Counted from the first letter of the stretch, positions 49,328 through 59,493 are shown. The stretch: 64,000 nt of DNA from Aricia agestis (GCF_905147365.1 NC_056409.1:17489001-17553000); one strand, 5' to 3'. Program-made: numbers and translations. Notes: a model not told the origin generated them from the letters alone.

Positions 49328-50208
49328 GGGCCCCGAAGACGATCAAACGGTTTGACTCAAACACGTAAATTTTGGTTTGACTCAAAGCGATTTGATCGTT
49401 TACAAAGCTAATTTGAACGGTTTGTCAAACATTTACGTGTTTGAAGCTTGTTTGATGAAATTTCATATTTTCGTTGTGTTTGACGCGCCGTTTGACAATG
49501 ATATTCTATGTTACTAACGTAACTAGATTGGAAGTTTACGGTAGCAACGCGTTGCCACTTCGAAGATGCCTGCAGGCATATCTCACATACATAATGACAT
49601 AACGAATATATGACCATTGCCGTTTGATCGTGTTCCGACGCGTTTGATCAAACCCGCTTAGTTTAGTACTGGATTATGAAGAAGAAAAAAAAGAAGCTGT
49701 AGTTTCTAGCACTTTCTGTAGGTAGATGTTCGTGGGTAAAACGATATTATCTAACGGCCGTTCCCAATATTTGATCTATCTCTGGTTTTGCCCTACTAGA
49801 GATAGGAATAACTCACATTAGACATATATTTTATGTCAATTGTGAGCTATTCCTATCTCTAGTAGGGCAAAACCAGAGATAGATCAAATATTGGGAACGG
49901 CCGTTAGTCGATAGGCCATACCATTAATTTGGACCAAAGTCGTTTTCTTTTTTTTGCTCTTCTGACGCAGGACATTAACGTTATAAACATAAGATAAGAA
50001 AATCGCGATCCTCGTTCTAGAATCTAGACTTTAAAGTCTAGACTCCAGAGCATCTTCTGCATCACAAGACGTGTACTCGACAGCGCGTATTGAATGAAAC
50101 TGCGCAGTGTCGTTTGACAAACCATTCAAACCATATTCAAACTGACATCAAACAGTTGCATCAAACACGTAAGGTTTGAATCAAACCGTTTGATCGTCTT
50201 CGGGGCCC
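49328..50208. mobile_element. 0.88-kb element with GGGCCCCGAAGACG ends
   Basis: GGGCCCCGAAGACGATCAAA plus CGGTTTGA at the left is mirrored at 50170-50208. TTTGA/TCAAA motifs repeat near both ends (subterminal repeats). A family A palindrome sits inside. No transposase frame is seen. Confidence 0.8.
49751..49907. mobile_element. Palindromic MITE, family A copy 2
   Basis: CTAACGGCCGTTCCCAATAT / ATATTGGGAACGGCCGTTAG. Almost identical to the copy at 31446 and nested inside the 0.88-kb element. Confidence 0.9.
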
Positions 50209-50296
50209 TTTACAGTCTGTCAAGAAAGCAACAAGAAAGAGTAGACGCACAAAATTAATTTATAAACGTGATTATATACGTTTACGCCAAAAAGAA

Positions 50297-50866
50297 GGTT
50301 TTTAGGGTTCCGTACCCAAAGGGTAAAAACGGGACCCTATTACTGAGACTTCGATGTCTGTCCGTCTGTCCCCAGGCTGTAACTCAAGAACGGTAATAGC
50401 TAGAGAGTTGACATTTTTACAGATTATGTATTTCTGTTGCTTCTATAACAACAATTACTCAAAACAAAATAAATTAATTGTTTAAGGTGGGCTCCCATAC
50501 AACAAACGTCATTTTTCAAACATTTTTTGCTCGGTATCAATGATGACAACAGGTACAGTCTGTCAAAAAAGTCATGAAATTAAAAAGTGGCAACATCGTA
50601 GTGTCATCCCTTTTTTCTTATGATTAATTTGAAAGGGATGACACTACGATGTTGCCAATTTTAAATTTCATGACTTTTTTGACAGACTGTAGGCACTTGA
50701 AATGTACATAAAATACTTAGCTGTATAATACTTTAATAATTAATAGTAAAATTGAAATAATTAAGGGGGCTACCATACAAATAACACAATTTTTACTATT
50801 TTTGCTCTTTAATGGTACGGAACTCTTCGTGCGGGAGTCCAACTCGCACTTGGCCGATTTTTTCTC
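50297..50866 (-). repeat. Dispersed repeat, family R copy 3, interrupted
   Basis: GGGTTCCGTACCCAAAGGGT at the left and GGAGTCCAACTCGCACTTGG at the right. A 134-bp palindrome at 50556-50689 splits it. Confidence 0.8.
50556..50689. mobile_element. TA-flanked near-perfect palindrome (mariner-like MITE)
   Basis: CAGTCTGTCAAAAAAGTCAT and GGCAACATCGTAGTGTCATC are mirrored exactly at the other end. TA lies on both sides. Half copies are near 50210, 50955 and 51710. Confidence 0.88.
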
Positions 50867-51271
50867 TTTGTATTTACACAGAGAATGCTTATACACTTTT
50901 AATATCATCATTGATCACCTTGTATAGCCCATAGACTTAATTTTAGGTTTATGGTATAGCCCGTCAAAAAAGTCACGACATTAATAGAGTCGCCACTTGT
51001 TTCCGGTGTGGCCTCTTATGTCCAAGCTGTATCTAGTCACTATAAAAGATTTTGATACTTTATATTAAATACAGTTTAAAAACACGTTGTAAATATTATG
51101 ATTTATATAATATGTAGTTAAGAAAATTTTAAATAATTATGATGTAGTTATATTGTGTGTTTAATTTACGACATTACAAGAAACAATCTAATCTATGTAA
51201 AGTACCTATTATAAAAGGGCCCATTCACGGCGGCCCAACGCGTTCGCCTATGTCGAGAGCCGGCATATGAA

Positions 51272-51706
51272 ATAATCGGTCAAGTGCGAGTTGGACTTGC
51301 GCACGAAGGGTTCCGTACCGTTATAGAGCAAAAATCAGCCAAAATTGTGTTTTTGTATGGGAGCCCCCCTTAAATTTTTACTTTATTTAAATATTATTAA
51401 TAATTATTAAATAACACATATAATTATGGCCTTTGTGAAAATTTCAAGTGCCTACTTGTCATCATTGTTACCGAGCAAAAAATGTTTGAAAAATTATGTT
51501 TGTTGTATCGGAGCCCCCCTTAAATATTTAATTTATTTTGTTTTTAGTATTTGTTGTTATAGCGGCAACAGAAATACATAGTCTGTGAAAATTTCAAATC
51601 TTTAGCTATTACCGTTCTTGAGTTACAGCCTGGAGACAGACGGACAGAAATCGAAGTCTCAGTAATAGGGTTCCGTTTTTACCCTTTGGGTATGGAACCC
51701 TAAAAA
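51272..51706 (+). repeat. Dispersed repeat, family R copy 4
   Basis: TCAAGTGCGAGTTGGACTTG, GTTCCGTACCGTTATAGAGC, and the end TTACCCTTTGGGTATGGAAC. It contains two copies of GGGAGCCCCCCTTAAAT, so part is duplicated. Confidence 0.78.
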
Positions 51707-51769
51707 GAAATGACACTACGATCTTGCCACTTTTTAATTTCTTCACTTTCTTGACGAACTTTATAAAAA

Positions 51770-51895
51770 ATGCAATAACTCGATTAAACGGTTGAACTGA
51801 TGTGGCTAATTTTAGTCTAATAAATATTCCTGGAAGTCCAGGGAAGGTTTATAAGTGACACAAAGTTCACCGGGACATCTAGTCACTAGTGCTAC
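51770..51895 (+). mobile_element. Helitron-like tail
   Basis: GGAAGTCCAGGGAAGGTTTA, then AAAGTTCACCGGGACATCTA and GT. Same block as 31033-31129. Confidence 0.5.
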
Positions 51896-52262
51896 ATATT
51901 ATTATAAATTTATAACGCCTGTTATTTAAGTACCCTCTCCCTGAGAGCTGCAGAGCTACTTTGATGACCAGTGAGAGCTGAGAGAAGCTCACTCCTTTTT
52001 TATTATGGAACTACTTATTTAAGAAAATACAAAAAATAAATAAGTGAAAAACAGGGTTTTGTTATTTTAATAAAATATGATTATCCAAATAATATCCTAC
52101 AATGCAGCCGGAAACAGAATCATCGCCACTTTCTAGATCCATGTAATTACAGCTGCAGTGGTGTCATAGTGAAGAGGCACTTTCATCTTCAATAATCAGC
52201 TCTTCAATATTGAATTTAGGATATCCTTATAAAGGGTTAATTCCCACTCCTTGTATTTATTT

Positions 52263-52972
52263 TCAGTGTTTCAAAATGATAGCATAAATTCTCCCAGTCA
52301 TTTCGGTCATTTCGTTAAACGCTTTTTCTGCTATCTGTAAACATAAAACGTAATAATTATAATATTATATTACGCTGCATCAAAGTGTTAAAGGAGTTAA
52401 GCACATACACTGTGACACGAGAATTTTATATACCTACGTATAAGATACATAATAACGCAAAGCACCTAAGTCAAAGTATCAATCATTGTTAGGCGCGTTA
52501 TATGATAGATTTCTTTGACAGTTCATTGTTTACGTAAACATAAGGTTTAAGTAAAATTGTTGTTTTATTATACCACATAATACTCAGGCTACTTAGAATA
52601 GGGATGATGACAAGGTCAAAGATTAGCGAATTTTGTTAATAAAATAAAGAAATCACGGTAAAAAATAAGTGTTCCCAAAATTTCAGCTTGATAGCATTTG
52701 TATTTTTTTTGTTATGCGCCTTCAAAGTTGGATATTAAAGTCAATTTTTTTTCAATAAAATTTCTTAATATTTGTATACAATTCGATAACTTATCCAATT
52801 AAAACCAACTTTTGTTATGAAACCACTTTCATAAACGCAATATTTAATATACCTGTCGAACAAAGTTGTCTCCCGATGCGTACAAACTACGAAAGACTGA
52901 CGTCATACTTTCGTAGTACTTTGTATGGAGCGTTTCGGGCAGGTCATTTTTATGAGATATTTGAATTGTCAT
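52263..52972 (-). CDS. Probable 63-residue orphan protein (2 exons)
   Basis: Exon 1, 52853-52972, reads MTIQISHKNDLPETLHTKYY, then ESMTSVFRSLYASGDNFVRQ, to a GTATAT donor. Exon 2, 52263-52334, follows a TTTATGTTTACAG acceptor and reads IAEKAFNEMTEMTGRIYAII then LKH and TGA. Both are phase 0. AATAAA overlaps the bases right after the stop, on the minus strand at 52261-52256. The protein looks helical with regular hydrophobic spacing. I do not recognise a family. The frame is open for 13 more codons before the ATG, so the real start could be in an upstream exon; a possible 5' exon ends in CAG/GTAATT near 53133. No transcript evidence. Confidence 0.5.
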
Positions 52973-53821
52973 ATCTTGGTGAATTTTTAAGCTATCAGAG
53001 TCATTCTTTCAACGATGTTTCTATTTTTTAAGTGTCTTTCAATTACCGATAAGAAAAAAAAATAGTCATCATGCCTATTGCATTATACAATAAAATAAAC
53101 AAATAAAATTGATAAAACAAACGCTTAATTACCTGCTACTATGGCGATTGTGCGATCAGAATCGGAAATGTGGACGCAAGAATTTCAGAGTTATTTTCGC
53201 GTATTACTATTTTTCTTCAATGAAAATCTTCAAATTTTCAGGACTATGACACGTCTTTCACTTTAATTATTAATATTAATCACAGTAACATGTAGTTTTC
53301 ACATTGTAAAACTAAATTTAAGCAAATTGAAAATCTTTGTTTTGTAAATTTTATGTCATATTAGAGTATTGATACAACAAAGGGACAAATGTCAAAAGAG
53401 TGTTGCTATTGCTTAAAAAAAAAGTTTCGCCTCCTAGACATTCTTGACGCACTAATCACTATACATATTTTTTTATCTCTTTTCATAATAATATTAAGAT
53501 TTTAAAATTATTGCGTACAGTGGGCGCGAAACATATCCTTAGGTAGTCTGTGGTTAAAAACGATCAAAACCATTGAGGTACCATAGACTGGAGAGCAGGG
53601 CCGTCTCTAGCCCATGTGGCGCCCGTGTGCAAATATTACCCTAGCGCCCCTAGCAAGCGCGCGCGGTCAAAATGAAATGCGCAGCATACGCTCATTTTTA
53701 GAACACATTATAGAGACGGGCGAAAAAGCTAAAATATTTTTTTATAGTTTCACCAAAATATCGTCGTCTACATGGGGTCTCTCGTTCAAAACGTTAAAAA
53801 TTATATATACAGTAGGTATTT

Positions 53822-53926
53822 AGGCAGAATATGCTACGGCTCACCAGTCTGGGCAGATAGGGCTACGATAGGTGCAGCCCGACGTAAACTTTTACAAAGC
53901 CAACGTCTCGCATTAATATTCCTATA
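53822..53926 (+). pseudogene. LINE reverse transcriptase fragment, upstream piece
   Basis: RICYGSPVWADRATIGAARR then KLLQSQRLALIFL and a stop. It resembles the region after the polymerase core of Jockey/R1-type LINEs, where Y-x-S-P-V-W is usual. Short and broken. Confidence 0.55.
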
Positions 53927-53949
53927 AATAAATATAATAATTTATATAT

Positions 53950-53991
53950 GGCAGGATCGGTGGGATATTGAGTTATCCCACCGATCCTGCC
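53950..53991. repeat. Perfect hairpin
   Basis: GGCAGGATCGGTGGGATA pairs with TATCCCACCGATCCTGCC around six bases. Confidence 0.95.
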
Positions 53992-54052
53992 TTCTTTCCT
54001 TCGGTACGCAAACGACTCACTATGTATTGGATAGACATCGATCGATCGATTT

Positions 54053-54092
54053 AAAGTTTAGCTTTAAATCGATCGATTTAAAGCTAAACTTT
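54053..54092. repeat. Perfect 40-bp palindrome
   Basis: AAAGTTTAGCTTTAAATCGA is followed at once by its reverse complement, with no spacer. Confidence 0.97.
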
Positions 54093-54350
54093 ATGGATTC
54101 AAGTTCGTTCCGTCTCCTCTTTGCGAGTGCTCGACTGAAGGTAGCTCGCAAGAACAAACTGCTCATCACATACTCTGGGAATGTGATCTCTGGCATGAGG
54201 AAAGAACCGATAATTATGTTAAACAGCCTCCAATGTGTTTCTAGGGTCGTATATTACGATGATCTCGTAGGCAGCGCAAAGAATTTCCGTGCTTTCAAAC
54301 GTTTTTGTCATAAATATTATTGGAAACAATCCAGCACAAGCTTGTCATTT
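54093..54350 (+). pseudogene. LINE C-terminal fragment
   Basis: SSFRLLFASARLKVARKNKL, then VVYYDDLVGSAKNFRAFKRF and CHKYYWKQ. V-Y-Y-x-D-L-V and F-R-A-F-x-x-F-x-H-x-Y-Y-W are found at the ends of some LINE polyproteins. The Cys/His knuckle expected before it is largely lost. Inactive. Confidence 0.55.
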
Positions 54351-54397
54351 TTATTAAGTAAAGGTCATTTTTATTAAGTAGGCTTAATACAATTTAA

Positions 54398-54709
54398 TTA
54401 TTTTCCCGTGGTGTTCCCCCTTTGTTCGGACATTAATGTCACGAAAATTTGGCTGTCTCCCGCTTTGCTTGGGGAGGAAAACTGGAGTTCTCCTACTCCT
54501 CCTACCTTTCTTCTGATTAATTTCGTTGCGGGTCCCAAGACAGATTTAGCTTGTTCCTCGGGCATCCCTGAGATCATATCAAAGGGCTTTCGTGGTTGGT
54601 TACCACTGTTGATCCTGGCGTCACAGGAGTTGCATTGATGGGAATGTGTGGTGGGCCATTTGCCTGTGTTAATAATACGCTCGTTGAATGCTCTGCTTGA
54701 GGTGAGCAA
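54398..54709 (-). pseudogene. Unassigned open frame inside the composite element
   Basis: 103 codons with CNSCDARINSGNQPRKPFDM, including a C-x-x-C pair, then SGMPEEQAKSVLGPATKLIR. Probably part of another mobile-element protein. I cannot assign it. Confidence 0.3.
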
Positions 54710-55841
54710 CGGCCTGAATTTTGCGCCGTCCTTGGATTGGACCTTACTACTTATTAGGATGCAGTAGCTTATATAGTTTCTGCGAAACTGTTATGTCGCA
54801 AACAGAGGCTGCATAAAGAGAGCGGAAAGCAAATTAATACGCAGATCCCATGAGAGCACGGAGGGTGTATACAGCCCTTGCGGTCGTGAGTCACGCGGCT
54901 CTCATTTTGGCGCCCATCTTGACGACAAAATATATTATCTTCATTTATGTGTTTTAAGGTTTATTTCACATTGAAATATAAAATATTTATATTGCAAAAG
55001 CCGAGCCGCTCGTAGCGCGCCTTGATTTGTTGTAATTCGACAAATATAAGAAGAGCTCCAGATGCTACACAAAATGTATGCAAATGGGAGTTAAGTTTAC
55101 ATTGATCATTAAAGCGCGGTGGCCGGCCAACGCGGGCGCGGGCCGATGGGGCTCCTTGCGAGCGGCGCTTGGCGCCCCTAGGACCCCGGCGCCCGTATGC
55201 AACGCACACCCTGCACCTAAGGGAAAGACGCCCCTGCTGGAGAGAGCCTTATATCGGTGTATAAGCGTCAAAAGCGTGTAATGTTATGTCCTACTTACTA
55301 GGACATAACTAAGGAGTCGGCCTGCGTATTTCATGTACCTAATAAAAGTGTTAATAAACGTTTTTAGTGAACATTTAATGCTAGATATTGATGAGTTTTG
55401 TAGTTCCGCTAAATAATAAACCATAAGAATGGTCAAAGAATGCCTCAAGCACGTGGATTTAACATAAAATACGTAAGTTTTGAACAACATTTTTTGGGCT
55501 TTTCAATCGGTATTTTTGTAAGCTAAAAAGATAATTTATAAGTTTATTAATCCCTTAATCGTGCTATATATTATGGCATTAGTGCTAAAAATGTCACATC
55601 AATTAATAATTTGGCTATAAAAATTGCATAGCTTTTTACGTGTGTTTACGGATTCTCATCACTTGAACTATAGTTAATCGATATCATGAACTAATTGACT
55701 TTCTTTCCTGTATCATTATGTGCTTCGAAATAATCGACAAATAGAAATATTCTAGAAAATAAACGCCCACTACTTGTATGAAAATAAGCACAAAATGGCC
55801 ACGCGATGACGGGCTAAGACTACATCTATAATACTTTATTT

Positions 55842-55882
55842 ATGATCAAAACGCTCAAAATAGGAGGCATTTTGAGCGTTTT
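55842..55882. repeat. Hairpin
   Basis: ATCAAAACGCTCAAAAT pairs with ATTTTGAGCGTTTTGAT around seven bases. Confidence 0.9.
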
Positions 55883-56185
55883 GATAGTTTTTAACATCAA
55901 ATGGAACGAGGGGGTATAATAATATAATATTAGTTATTGGCAGTTATTGGTCTACAAATATACCCATATACTAGTAATCTGTGGTTATTGGTATTGCCTA
56001 CTGTCTATAAATAAAAAGTATATCGATTCGATTTAAATTTATTCCAAATTTAATTGGAATTTTCTTCTTCCGTGATTTCAAAATTAATGTTCGTTACCGT
56101 ACTTGTTATCCATTTGTTATCCACTGTAATAACATTTTACAAACTTTATTATTATTAATCTGCTCTAAGTAAATATAATAAAGCC

Positions 56186-56551
56186 ATGTCTGTTACAAAT
56201 ACAAATAATATTGAAATTGACAATATCAATTTAAATGCTTGTGATATTGATCCTAATAACATTTACTTCTACGACAACGTACAAAAATTAATAGAGTATG
56301 ATTTAGCTCTATTAAAGAAAAATATAACAATGTCGACAAGCCTTCGAAGTAAGATACACCTTTATCTATATTTAAAGTGGTATGCGCCAGAAATACTTAT
56401 AATATTATAGTGATGAGTCATAATAATAACATTACGTTTAATTTTACCAACAGTGGCAGCCGCAGAAACGGAGGTCGAAACAGCGGCACTGTACCATGCG
56501 CAAATATGGTACTATTTAGAAGAATTGAAGAAGCCTAATAAAAACGAATAA
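56186..56551 (+). CDS. Orphan 86-residue protein (2 exons)
   Basis: Exon 1, 56186-56348, starts MSVTNTNNIEIDNINLNACD and ends STSLR, with donor GTAAGA in phase 1. Exon 2, 56454-56551, follows TTACCAACAG and reads AAAETEVETAALYHAQIWYY then LEELKKPNKNE and TAA. The spliced frame is continuous. The N-terminal part is Asn-rich and acidic; the second half looks like an amphipathic helix. There is no signal peptide or membrane helix. AATAAA lies at 56679-56684. I do not recognise the family. The short intron (105 bp) and the clean phase support a real gene. Confidence 0.6.
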
Positions 56552-56738
56552 TTTTTAATAATTACATTTCCATGTAGTTCATATAAGTAATATAAAGTCA
56601 ACATAATAATATTTTCTAATTTAAATCTAGGTACCGTATACTTACCACGGATACTTACTTTAAAATGTTCATGAAAAAAATAAATTCAAGATCTTAAATT
56701 TCTGGTTACTTGTTATTTAATTATTATAGGCTGACGAA

Positions 56739-56793
56739 AAGGGCCCATTCAGGGCAGGACTGCACGGCAGTCCTGCAGTGAATGGGCCCTTTA
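56739..56793. repeat. Compact hairpin, MITE-like
   Basis: AAGGGCCCATTCA pairs with TGAATGGGCCCTT, and inside CAGGACTG with CAGTCCTG. A half copy, AAAGGGCCCATTCACG, is at 51215. Confidence 0.85.
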
Positions 56794-56814
56794 AAGTAGA
56801 TACGTGGATAAAAA

Positions 56815-57063
56815 TCACGTTTGGGAGTCCCCCTTAATTAATATTAACTTTATTTTGTTTAATAGTAGGTACTTATATTTTGTTGTTATAATATAATATA
56901 GCGTCACCCAGAAATACACAATCTGTGAAAATGAAAAATTTCGAAGTCTAGCTAAAGCGGTTCTTGAGAATAAATATACAGCCGAGACAGACAGACGGAC
57001 AGACATCGAAGTCTCAGTAATAGGGTTCCGCTTTTACCCTTTGAGAGGTACGGAACCCTAAAA
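56815..57063 (+). repeat. Dispersed repeat, family R copy 5, truncated
   Basis: GGGAGTCCCCCTTAATTAA, AATACACAATCTGTGAAAAT and TTTTACCCTTTGAGAGGTAC. The head is missing. Confidence 0.75.
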
Positions 57064-57525
57064 CGGTATAATATAATATAAACATAAACGATAATTAATT
57101 TTAAGTAGGTACTTACTTATAATAATTATTTTCCTAGTCCGTGGTAAGCTTGGTAAGTAATAAATAAATTTTAGTTCCTTAGCGCTCCCACACAAAACTT
57201 CGAATTTGCATCGCATCACATCAGAATGTATTTTTTTTATAAATTAACTGTCGCAGATAGGTATTTGCGATGCGATGTAAATTTGCAGAACTGTGTGTAT
57301 TTAAAAATGCTATCTACTATAATGAAAGGCCACTTCAAGATTCGAGGAAGCGGCCTAGGAAAGTATCTACTATGTAAATACTAAATATTATAACGGTTGG
57401 ACAGCTCACAGCAGCTTGTTTTGAACAAGTAACTGATAACTGATAAGTAAAGCATCGCAGTCACAAGTTAGCTTTGACGACGAGCGTGTCTATTTGATTT
57501 TACTAAGTATTTTAGCATTTTTAAA

Positions 57526-59301
57526 ATGAAGATTATAATATTTAATTTAAGTATTTCGTTATTGCTAATAACTATCACAGTGTGCGTCGAAGGTAAATCC
57601 AAGAAACATTCGAATCCTCCACATTGCACACAAGTGACTAAAGGTAAGTCGAAGGTTATCGTTCTTTTTGAACTTTGTATCTCCTAATTACCAACTATCA
57701 GAGTCACATAGTGTTTTTCCTGTAAATGAGTTGAGGATAAAATGCAATAGAGAAAATAATCTATTATTACTATTATTATTACTTATTTTAAATAATCTAT
57801 TATTATTACGTCTTAACTTCTGCTTTAAATCTGATTGTTACATATTTTGGTAACAAAAAATCTCTCATAGGGTCAGAGTTTCTCACGCCGGTTCTTATAA
57901 CCGGGTTAGTTCCCGAACCGGTGGCAGCACCATAGTTACGACTAGGTTACAACGTTGAATACGAGTATGCTTATCATGGGCGTACCCAGGTTCTGGGCCG
58001 GGGGGGGGGGGGCAAATTACCCAGGTTCTGGGCCAAGGAGGGGCAAATTACGCTGATTCTGGGCCAGGGGGGGGCAAATCAGATTTTTTATAAGCTAGGT
58101 GTTTATAAAGAATAAATAATTAAGTAATAATGTATTGCAAACAAATGGCCTCGGTACGCCTATGATGCTTACCTATTGATTTTATTTGATTATCATAATA
58201 AATACTTACTATTTTTGCAGATACTGATTACTTATCCAAATATAAACTGGACTACCCGAAGGCATACATTCCACCTGGACAACATGAAGCTTACCAGCAG
58301 GTAAGAACCAGCAGACTGCCAGTCAGTAGGTAGTGGTAAAATTTGGAGTAAAGTAACCTTAGGAGTTATGAATTATGCCCAAAATCCAGAAACACCTAAT
58401 GGTCGTTAAAGATGATCAGTTTTTCATAGCTACTAATTTATGACAGCTTCATAATTATTATAATCCCTTTATGCACTATCGACATGAACAAACTGAGTAG
58501 GTACCTAATAATATATTTTTGTGCTTCTTCCGAAATATTAAGCTTCACTGGCGATGAGTTTTTAACATAATTCCATTCTTATTAGATCCTATCATTATTA
58601 ATATCTATCTATATATATACTCGTATTACCCCAAGGGGTTCAAATAGGGGATGAAAGTCTGTATATTATAATACTTCTTAACGCGAGCGAAGCCGCGGGC
58701 AAAAGCTCGTTTAATAATAATAATATAATATCTATGGATGCTTCACACCACGTCAGTCTGGCCACGTGGTAAGTACCTGAAGGACTTGTGTTACGGGTAC
58801 CAGACAACGGAAATATACCTATTAATTAAAATTTAAATATTTTTAAACTACACATATGTAGTTATATTTAAGATTTTCATTATAATATGATGTACACATC
58901 CATGACTCAGGAACTTTGAAAACTTTTTGTTTCGTCGGCGAGATTCGAACCCGGGCTGTTGGTAGCTCAAGCCGGGGGGGCTTGAACTACCAACAGCCCA
59001 CCAACTGAGCCACAGAGGTCGTTAAATTAATTTCAAGATCATCATCCAAACTTTTTTAACATTACAGATGTTCTGCATAAGCCCGCCTGCTGTAAACAAA
59101 GCAGTGACAGTAGTCTGCGACTGGGCAGCTCCACCGCAGGTGCAGTTCACGCTCGGTGACGACTACATGCACGTCGTGCGCCAGGATCCCACTGGCCGTT
59201 ACCTTGGCAACGCCATCATCACCACCTACCAGCTGTGTAGCCACAATATATCACACGTGGAAGATACCGAATATACTCCTAGGATAACGAAGCTTGACTG
59301 A
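57526..59301 (+). CDS. Small secreted cysteine-containing protein, 143 residues (3 exons)
   Basis: Exons 57526-57643, 58221-58300 and 59068-59301 join in phase (1, then 0). Signal peptide: MKIIIFNLSISLLLITITVC, followed by VEGKSKKHSNPPHCTQV. The mature part has four cysteines (about residues 34, 68, 82 and 123), enough for two disulphides, and one N-glycosylation site (NIS). The C-terminal half reads VTVVCDWAAPPQVQFTLGDD and GRYLGNAIITTYQLC. AATAAA lies at 59344-59349. The family is not recognised. It could be a lineage-specific secreted protein of the haemolymph or reproductive tract. Intron 1 holds a hAT-type MITE and intron 2 a SINE. Confidence 0.75.
57975..58164. mobile_element. hAT-type MITE with inner tandem repeat
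   Basis: Ends CATGGGCGTACC / GGTACGCCTATG, flanked by ATGCTTAT (57967-57974) and ATGCTTAC (58165-58172), a match at seven of eight. Three units containing TTCTGGGCC, a G run and CAAATTAC or CAAATCAG lie inside. Confidence 0.75.
58615..58710 (+). repeat. Helitron-like fragment
   Basis: Ends TAACGCGAGCGAAGCCGCGG then GCAAAAGCTCGT. The same end motif is at 31726 and 45780. Confidence 0.45.
58711..59020 (-). mobile_element. tRNA-derived SINE, copy 2
   Basis: Reverse orientation of the SINE at 14343: TGTGGCTCAGTTGGTGGGCT and GGTTCGAATC on the minus strand, body, then an (ATT)-type tail. The head has an extra segment: CTTGAACTACCAACAGCCC next to GGGCTGTTGGTAGCTCAAGC, forming a strong hairpin. Confidence 0.85.
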
Positions 59302-59493
59302 AAATATAAAAACCGACTAATTTTGATCATGCAAAGGTGAAGAAATAAAACCAATTCTTAGTTAGAAATATATTTTTAATTTTTATATTGGCGATAAAAT
59401 AATAATAATATCGCCGTATATAAAATAAAAATCAATACGCAGATTGTGTTATTCAAAAACTGTACATTATGATAGTCTAATAAGTTGGTAGAG

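Larger units (their letters stand above)
48184..52262. other. Intergenic nest of mobile elements
   Basis: Between Max and the next small gene almost everything is repeat: two terminal-inverted-repeat elements of about 0.85 kb, a family A palindrome, two family R repeats, a TA-flanked palindrome and a Helitron-like tail. No gene seen. Confidence 0.65.
53596..55236. mobile_element. Composite hAT-type element, 1.64 kb
   Basis: Starts CAGGGCCGTCTCTAGC and ends GGGAAAGACGCCCCTG, flanked by CTGGAGAG at 53588-53595 and 55237-55244. The GGCGCC-rich termini are typical of hAT-like MITEs. The interior carries LINE-derived fragments, two strong palindromes and an unassigned minus-strand frame, so it is either a composite element or a MITE with later insertions. 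Confidence 0.8.
52973..56185. other. Intergenic spacer with composite insertion
   Basis: Mostly the 1.64-kb hAT-type insertion at 53596-55236. The rest is AT-rich with a hairpin at 55842-55882. Confidence 0.6.
56552..57525. other. Spacer between two small genes
   Basis: Holds a hairpin element, a truncated family R repeat and a small inverted repeat at about 57186-57296 (ATTTGCATCGCATC / GATGCGATGTAAAT). The promoter of the next gene should lie in its last 200 bases; no clear TATA box was fixed. Confidence 0.5.

Noticed and set aside
53141..53266. Plus-strand 41-residue frame starting MAIVRSESEMWTQEF
   Set aside because: It looks somewhat coding, but no partner exon or poly(A) signal could be tied to it, and it overlaps the possible 5' exon of the minus-strand gene at 52263-52972.
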